From contig CAKUGF010000039.1 in assembly GCA_934654585.1 (NCBI GenBank), forward strand, positions 1-7,202: 7,202 nucleotides of DNA, read 5' to 3'. Numbering within the stretch: the stretch's first letter is position 1; every line of letters begins with the position of its first letter. Below the pieces are notes generated by a model that worked only from the letters and a program-made list of their open reading frames with translations, did no database searches and was not told where the DNA came from. A program made the position numbers and the translations under genes. Shown piece by piece: positions 1-3,302 of the stretch. The DNA is from an uncultured Collinsella sp. (lineage in GTDB: Bacteria; Actinomycetota; Coriobacteriia; Coriobacteriales; Coriobacteriaceae).

Positions 1-114
1 GCGCTCGACCTGACCGCCAAGGCTAAGGCCGCCATCGAGGACGTCCAGCTCGACCCGCACGCGCGCGAGCTGTTCCTCTCCATGGCAGATTTCTTTGTGG
101 AGCGCCTCAACTAG
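1..114 (+). CDS. C-terminal end of a probable trans-isoprenyl (polyprenyl) diphosphate synthase, partial
   Basis: The first 37 codons are open in frame 1 and end at TAG 112-114; the 5' part lies outside the window. The visible tail is helical and has the pattern seen at the end of isoprenyl diphosphate synthases: an Ala-rich helix (AKAKAAIEDV), a short Leu/Asp/Pro/His turn, then a helix ending in a hydrophobic run followed by ERLN, comparable to the 'L..LA..V.R' end of IspA/IspB-type enzymes. Such enzymes condense isopentenyl diphosphate onto allylic diphosphates to make quinone side chains or the undecaprenyl carrier. The catalytic DDxxD motifs are not in view, so the assignment rests only on the tail and could be wrong. 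Codon use is GC-rich like the next gene. No clear terminator follows. Confidence 0.45.
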   Translation, partial: ALDLTAKAKAAIEDVQLDPHARELFLSMADFFVERLN

Positions 115-156
115 CGGGGGTTATAAAACCTGTCGGCAGCGTATTTAGGCACAACT

Positions 157-165
157 TGCTACACT
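157..165 (+). promoter_or_regulatory. Possible extended -10 promoter for the peptidoglycan-binding protein gene
   Basis: TGC followed by TACACT (160-165) fits an extended -10 element. No good -35 box sits 17 bp upstream, as is usual for extended -10 promoters. Transcription would start near 172 and leave a leader of about 80 nt before the ATG at 253. Confidence 0.35.
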
Positions 166-237
166 GTTGAGTGTATGTTTATGCATCCCTTTGCGTTGTC
201 TATCCGACAGACGCTCAAATAGTACGAATGGTACGCC

Positions 238-245
238 GAAAGGGG
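238..245 (+). promoter_or_regulatory. Ribosome binding site fixing the start at 253
   Basis: GAAAGGGG lies 7 nt before the ATG at 253. No other in-frame ATG or GTG nearby has a comparable Shine-Dalgarno match, so this decides the start. Confidence 0.75.
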
Positions 246-252
246 TTCGTTC

Positions 253-1158
253 ATGGAACCTATTACCACGGGCATGCAGGGAGCAGCCGTCGAGGACGTT
301 CAGTCCCGCCTCCTGCAGCTCGGCTACACAATCGATGCCGCCGAGGTCGCCGACAAGCGCTTTGGCACCACCACCGAGCAGGCCGTTGGCACCTTTAGGC
401 TCGACAGCGGTCTTGCCGCCGGTCATGCCGTTGACATCCCCTGCTGGAGCGCCCTGGTCGACGCTTCGTACAAGCTGGGTGACCGCACCCTCTACCTGCG
501 CATGCCCAATTTCCACGGTGCCGACGTGCAGGCCCTGCAGCGCGCCCTCAACGTACTAGGCTTTGCCTGCGGTGAGGACGATGGTTACTTTGGCCCTCAC
601 ACCGAGGCGGCCCTGCAGCAGTTCCAGGAAAACGTCGGTCTGTTTGCCGATGGTATGGCTTTCCAGGATACCTACGCCTACATCAACCGCCTGCACCACG
701 TGTGGGAGGGTAAACCTTCGGTGACCGAGGCCGAATCGCGCATCGGCTTTGCCCGCGCGGCCAACGTACTCGAGCGTTTCCAGATTGCCGTCATCGGCGA
801 GGACCCTATCGCGCGCAGTGTTGCATCGCGCATGTGGAACATCGCCACGGCGACGACCGACAGCAGCGGTATGATGCTTTGCGACTCCGAGGTTCCGACC
901 GATGTCGACCTGGTGCTCGAGATCGCAAGCGACGAGCTACCCGCCGACGCCGCTCCGCGCGCCACGATTGCCCTCGCCGAGTGCCACAACCTGGCCCAGC
1001 GCATCCGTACCGCCAATGTCGCCGCACAGCAAAAGCCCGCGCGCATCCGCATTGAGCTCACCGGCATGACGCGCTACAACGGAACCTTCACCGCCAGCGA
1101 CGCCCAGACGCTCGCGGTACGCCTGCTCGATGGCGTTTGCGATGCCCTCGCAGATTAG
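253..1158 (+). CDS. Double peptidoglycan-binding-domain protein with a possibly degenerate amidase-like C-terminus
   Basis: This encodes 301 aa. Residues about 8-70 and 88-150 each fit the PG_binding_1 pattern: a G-x-x-V-x-x-(V/L)-Q-x-x-L helix, then a Gly/Asp turn, then F-G-x-x-T-x-x-A(V/L)xxF. The second copy is the cleaner (DVQALQRALN, then DGYFGPHTEAALQQFQ). There is no signal peptide or membrane segment, so the protein is probably cytoplasmic. The C-terminal part (about 165-301) alternates strands and helices. It has an order that recalls Amidase_3 (IAVIGED; DVDLVLEIASDE; ARIRIELTG; a final AVRLLDGVCDAL helix), but the zinc-binding His/Glu residues of active amidases are not visible. Two PG-binding domains plus a (pseudo)amidase domain without export signal is the architecture of mycobacterial CwlM, a cytoplasmic regulator of MurA. 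A similar regulatory role is inference. The PG-binding domains are well supported; the C-terminal identity is not. It is monocistronic, 37 nt before the tRNA. Confidence 0.8.
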   Translation: MEPITTGMQGAAVEDVQSRLLQLGYTIDAAEVADKRFGTTTEQAVGTFRLDSGLAAGHAVDIPCWSALVDASYKLGDRTLYLRMPNFHGADVQALQRALNVLGFACGEDDGYFGPHTEAALQQFQENVGLFADGMAFQDTYAYINRLHHVWEGKPSVTEAESRIGFARAANVLERFQIAVIGEDPIARSVASRMWNIATATTDSSGMMLCDSEVPTDVDLVLEIASDELPADAAPRATIALAECHNLAQRIRTANVAAQQKPARIRIELTGMTRYNGTFTASDAQTLAVRLLDGVCDALAD

Positions 1159-1165
1159 GTAAACT
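1137..1165 (+). promoter_or_regulatory. Probable promoter of tRNA-Gln, embedded in the end of the upstream gene
   Basis: TTGCGA (1137-1142) and TAAACT (1160-1165) are separated by exactly 17 bp and each match the sigma-70 consensus at four of six positions. The predicted start near 1172 is about 24 nt before the tRNA. The -35 box lies inside the last codons of the upstream gene. Confidence 0.4.
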
Positions 1166-1195
1166 AAACGAGTTGCTTTTGTGCAACACCCATAC

Positions 1196-1267
1196 TGGGA
1201 CGTAGTTCAACGGTAGAACTCCGGTTTTTGGTGCCGGCTGTTGGGGGTTCGAATCCCTCCGTCCCAG
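1196..1267 (+). tRNA. tRNA-Gln (anticodon UUG)
   Basis: The cloverleaf was folded by hand. The 7-bp acceptor stem pairs TGGGACG (1196-1202) with CGTCCCA (1260-1266). The D stem is GTTC/GAAC (1205-1208/1216-1219). The anticodon stem CCGGT/GCCGG (1221-1225/1233-1237) has a 7-nt loop with TTG at 1228-1230. The T stem GGGGG/CCCTC (1243-1247/1255-1259) closes the loop TTCGAAT. The discriminator base is G1267 and is followed by CCC, so the CCA end is not encoded. All arms are intact, so it should be functional. Its 3' part is copied twice just downstream. Confidence 0.95.
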
Positions 1268-1280
1268 CCCCTAAGAACAT

Positions 1281-1317
1281 AGCGCTCCAGGCCCTTACGG
1301 ACCCGGAGCGCTTTTTT
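1281..1317 (+). terminator. Intrinsic terminator of tRNA-Gln
   Basis: Perfect 8-bp arms AGCGCTCC (1281-1288) and GGAGCGCT (1305-1312) are followed by six T residues (1312-1317). It sits 13 nt after the mature tRNA end. Its 16-nt loop (AGGCCCTTACGGACCC) resembles the loop of another hairpin at 3061-3094. Confidence 0.9.
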
Positions 1318-1326
1318 GTGTGCAAG

Positions 1327-1457
1327 CGGAGGGATTCGAACCCGCAAGGGTGCGGAGCCGAGGAAACGCGAAGCGTTTTCCAGCGCAGCACGCAAGGAGC
1401 GAAGCGACGCAGCAGGGCGCGGCCGCCGGCAGGCGGACGCGGAATCCCTCCGTCCCA
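1327..1457. repeat. GC-rich folded block bounded by copies of the tRNA-Gln 3' end
   Basis: The left edge (1327-1343) is an exact 17-nt reverse-complement copy of tRNA-Gln positions 1245-1261 (GGGTTCGAATCCCTCCG). The right edge (1442-1457) is an exact 16-nt direct copy of 1251-1266 (GAATCCCTCCGTCCCA). The two edges therefore form an 11-bp terminal inverted repeat (1327-1337/1442-1452). Inside are at least two hairpins: GGAAACGC/GCGTTTTCC (1362-1369/1373-1381, one bulge) and CCGCC/GGCGG (1423-1427/1432-1436). The interior does not fold into a proper tRNA. It may be a repeat family derived from tRNA ends or a remnant of an integration event. Open frames across it in either direction look like translations of tRNA-type sequence and are not credible genes. 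Confidence 0.7.
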
Positions 1458-1476
1458 TATCAGCCATGGGCCCCAT

Positions 1477-1525
1477 CATTTAGAAACCATCAGCCCAGTT
1501 CCGAAAAGAGAGCCGCTTTCTACAA
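1477..1525 (+). repeat. 49-bp direct repeat, left copy (partner at 3097-3145)
   Basis: It begins CATTTAGAAACCATCAGC and ends GCTTTCTACAA. It matches 3097-3145 at 45 of 49 positions, with differences at 1487, 1509, 1519 and 1521. It lies just beyond the 3' end of the ATPase gene, and the partner lies upstream of that gene, so the pair brackets the gene. The part around 1507-1521 can form a small hairpin. Confidence 0.85.
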
Positions 1526-1546
1526 GGTGCCCCGACCGACGGGACC
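1526..1546 (-). terminator. Hairpin after the ATPase gene, weak terminator candidate
   Basis: Pairs GG/CC, T/A and CCCG/CGGG (1531-1534/1540-1543) close a 5-nt loop 8 nt beyond the stop of the minus-strand ATPase gene. On the minus strand only a poor T-tract follows (CTTGT), so termination here would be weak. The adjacent repeat 1477-1525 adds a second small hairpin followed by TTTT on the minus strand. Confidence 0.3.
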
Positions 1547-1553
1547 GCACGCC

Positions 1554-2927
1554 CTACTTCAGACTGAGCGACCATTTCCACGCGGGAATGACTTCGATAA
1601 TGCCGTACTCCGTTTCGATTTGGGTGGTCTCACGCAGCGTAATGATTTTCGCGTCTTTGATCCCAGTTTTTGACATCGCCATCTCAAGGGAGCCGACTTC
1701 GCGCCGGCGCGTTTTCTCCGCTGTCATATCGACCGTTACCTGATAAAGTGCATATGGCTCCGATGCCAACGCATCACCAACCAGAAAATCGACCTTTTCT
1801 CGCGTTTGCGTCGGAGCCGTATATGAAGTCACCGTTTCCATGCGACCATTTGCCGTGCGGCGCATAAGCTCAGCATATATCGCAGTTTCCAGACGCTTTC
1901 CGGTATCCTGCTGATTGGCGCGCGATGTCGCATACGCCATCCCCTGATCGACGGCATAGACTTTATCCATTGTCGTTGTCTTCGGCGATAGCGCCGTTGA
2001 ATACTCCGGTAGCAGCCCAATGAGATGAGCCTGTTGAAACAGACGCACGAGCTCACTAATTTTTTCCCATGACGCTCGATATCCGACAGACTTTAAAGCA
2101 TCCAGCAAACTGTTGACCGAGAGGTCACACCCCGTGTTCCTCAGGCAGAAGAGCCCCACCTGGTTGGCGAGAGCGATATCCGTGCGCCCGCTTCGCTCGA
2201 GAATATCTCGCGCAACAACATCTCGTAGATAAGCCTGAAGCATCTGAATACGCGAACCAGCATTAAGCTCTTGAACCCCAGGGAAGCCACCCTCTACGAG
2301 GTAACGGTCATATGCCGATTCCAAATCAGTCCGCTGCTGCGGAGAAACAGCTAGAGTTCCAGCATCAGTAGACATATCCAGCGCTTCAATGTGATGAAAC
2401 GCGCAGTACTCGCGAAACGAGAGCGGATGCATGGCATGCTCTTGCGAACGACCGCGAAACTGTGTTGCGATTTCATCAGCAGAGAGCTTCGAAGAAGATC
2501 CAGTAATAACAAGCGTCACATTCTCATGCTCAGCCAAGCGTTGACACACGCCCTGCCATCCATCAGTCTCCTGCACCTCATCCAAAAAGAGATAACAGCC
2601 CTTTGACCGCGCAGGGGGAACTTGACGCCAATATTCTTCCAATATGTCGCTCATAAGCGTGTCCGGCGCAGGCCGAAGACGATCGTCGGCAAAATTGAAG
2701 TAGAAGATACGCTCGGGATCGATACCGCGATCGATAAGGCGACGGATCCACTGAAACGCATAGAACGTTTTGCCGCAACGCCTGATGCCCGTGATGATAT
2801 GGACAAGATTGAACGGCTTTGGCTCAGGAAGATCACCGATGACATCGTCTCGATGCACGACATGAGGAATCTCAAAGGAACGGGCCTCGGCAACAATCTC
2901 TGCAACACTCAACGCTGTAGGTGCCAT
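1554..2927 (-). CDS. AAA_14/DUF4143-type ATPase (COG1373-like), probably acquired
   Basis: This encodes 457 aa, close to the usual length of the family. The N-terminal AAA domain has Walker A GIRRCGKT (residues 47-54), Walker B CYLFLDE (111-117), a sensor-like VTLVITGSS (137-145), and an arginine-rich FRGRSQE patch (157-163) that could supply the arginine finger. The DUF4143 part follows, with RYLVEGGFPG (208-217) and RDVVARDILER (235-245). The C-terminus (about 345-435) has a PD-(D/E)XK-like layout: E347, D380 in EKVDFLV, then YQVTVD where active nucleases have (E/Q)xK. It therefore lacks the catalytic lysine and may only bind nucleic acid. The cellular function of this family is not established. 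The ATG at 2927 is set by AAAGGAG 6 nt upstream. The gene is clearly more AT-rich than its neighbours (about 47% GC in a sampled 60-nt stretch near 2250) and lies between two 49-bp direct repeats, both signs of transfer. It is transcribed alone from a promoter covered by palindromes. Confidence 0.9.
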   Translation of the reverse strand: MAPTALSVAEIVAEARSFEIPHVVHRDDVIGDLPEPKPFNLVHIITGIRRCGKTFYAFQWIRRLIDRGIDPERIFYFNFADDRLRPAPDTLMSDILEEYWRQVPPARSKGCYLFLDEVQETDGWQGVCQRLAEHENVTLVITGSSSKLSADEIATQFRGRSQEHAMHPLSFREYCAFHHIEALDMSTDAGTLAVSPQQRTDLESAYDRYLVEGGFPGVQELNAGSRIQMLQAYLRDVVARDILERSGRTDIALANQVGLFCLRNTGCDLSVNSLLDALKSVGYRASWEKISELVRLFQQAHLIGLLPEYSTALSPKTTTMDKVYAVDQGMAYATSRANQQDTGKRLETAIYAELMRRTANGRMETVTSYTAPTQTREKVDFLVGDALASEPYALYQVTVDMTAEKTRRREVGSLEMAMSKTGIKDAKIITLRETTQIETEYGIIEVIPAWKWSLSLK

Positions 2928-2933
2928 AATGCT

Positions 2934-2940
2934 CTCCTTT
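2934..2940 (-). promoter_or_regulatory. Ribosome binding site of the ATPase gene
   Basis: AAAGGAG on the minus strand, 6 nt before the ATG at 2927; near-ideal sequence and spacing. Confidence 0.8.
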
Positions 2941-2950
2941 CAACATCTTG

Positions 2951-2979
2951 AGTATATAACTTCTCGTGCAGGAGGAGAA
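2951..2979 (-). promoter_or_regulatory. Promoter of the ATPase gene
   Basis: On the minus strand a -10 box TATACT (plus positions 2951-2956) lies 17 bp after TTCTCC (2974-2979), a weak -35 box. The predicted start near 2944 leaves a short leader of about 17 nt. The palindrome 2958-2982 fills the space between the boxes and covers the -35, which is classic repressor geometry. Confidence 0.6.
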
Positions 2980-2982
2980 GTT
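2958..2982. promoter_or_regulatory. Probable operator, promoter-proximal 25-bp palindrome
   Basis: The half-sites are AACTTCTC (2958-2965) and GAGAAGTT (2975-2982). The whole 25 bp equals the reverse complement of 2991-3015 except for one base. It overlaps the -35 and the spacer of the ATPase promoter, so a bound protein would block RNA polymerase. Confidence 0.65.
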
Positions 2983-2990
2983 TCAGCCAT

Positions 2991-3015
2991 AACTTCTCGT
3001 CCTGCACGAGAAGTT
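2991..3015. promoter_or_regulatory. Probable operator, distal 25-bp palindrome
   Basis: Perfect 10-bp half-sites AACTTCTCGT (2991-3000) and ACGAGAAGTT (3006-3015) flank CCTGC. It is separated from the proximal palindrome by 8 bp (2983-2990), with centres 33 bp apart, about three helical turns. This spacing favours cooperative binding on one DNA face. Confidence 0.65.
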
Positions 3016-3017
3016 GA

Positions 3018-3050
3018 AGTAGATTTCAAGGCATGTCTCAAAAATCTACT
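3018..3050. repeat. 9-bp inverted repeat with 15-nt loop
   Basis: AGTAGATTT (3018-3026) pairs exactly with AAATCTACT (3042-3050). There is no T-tract on either strand, so it is not an obvious terminator. It lies directly upstream of the twin palindromes and could be another regulator site or part of an intergenic repeat. Confidence 0.6.
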
Positions 3051-3060
3051 CATACAAGAC

Positions 3061-3094
3061 AGGCGCCCCAGGCCCATAAAGACCAAGAGCGCCT
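3061..3094. repeat. Hairpin related to the tRNA-Gln terminator loop
   Basis: AGGCGC (3061-3066) pairs with GCGCCT (3089-3094). The interior CCAGGCCCATAAAGACC matches CCAGGCCCTTACGGACC of the tRNA terminator loop region at 14 of 17 positions, although the outer stem differs. There is no T-tract. It lies 2 nt before the right-hand 49-bp repeat. Confidence 0.55.
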
Positions 3095-3096
3095 AG

Positions 3097-3145
3097 CATT
3101 TAGAAATCATCAGCCCAGTTCCGAAAAGCGAGCCGCTTGCGACAA
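3097..3145 (+). repeat. 49-bp direct repeat, right copy (partner at 1477-1525)
   Basis: It matches the left copy at 45 of 49 positions, in the same orientation. It contains AAGCG/CGCTT (3126-3130/3134-3138), a small 3-nt-loop hairpin. Recombination between the two copies would delete the ATPase gene together with its operators. Confidence 0.85.
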
Positions 3146-3156
3146 CCAAGTAGCCA

Positions 3157-3297
3157 TCGGCCCCGGAAGAGCGGGGACACCGGCTTAGGTTTATCGCGAG
3201 TTCCGCACGAACAGGAGGCCACTTAATGTGGCCTCCGTCGTGAGCAGGACTGTAGAGCAGGAAACCTAAGCCGGTGTCCCCGCTCTCCCGGGGCCGA
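3157..3297. repeat. Nested foldback element of about 141 bp
   Basis: The outer arms 3157-3192 and 3262-3297 pair over 36 bp with one mismatch (A3167/C3287). Nested inside are CACGA/TCGTG (3206-3210/3238-3242) and a perfect 9-bp hairpin GGAGGCCAC/GTGGCCTCC (3214-3222/3228-3236) with loop TTAAT. It starts 6 bp beyond the stop codon of the minus-strand TOPRIM gene, so it would be the 3' end of that transcript. It lacks a T-tract. It could be a MITE-like element, a structured RNA, or a transcript-end stabiliser. No open frame is credible within it. Confidence 0.85.
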
Positions 3298-3302
3298 ACG
3301 CC

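Noticed and set aside
1196..1267. tRNA-Gln disrupted by the downstream element
   Set aside because: All stems, the anticodon loop and the discriminator are intact and a terminator follows at once, so the gene looks functional.
1164..1479. Open frames on both strands across tRNA-Gln and the GC-rich block
   Set aside because: The translations (GFESLRLH, GGIRTPNSRHQKPE, EGFEPARVR) are the familiar artefacts of reading through tRNA sequence; there is no ribosome binding site, and the DNA is explained by the tRNA, terminator and folded block.
2958..3015. Two 25-bp repeats with a short spacer as a mini CRISPR array
   Set aside because: The copies are in opposite orientation, the spacer is only 8 bp, and one copy lies within a promoter; no cas gene is present.
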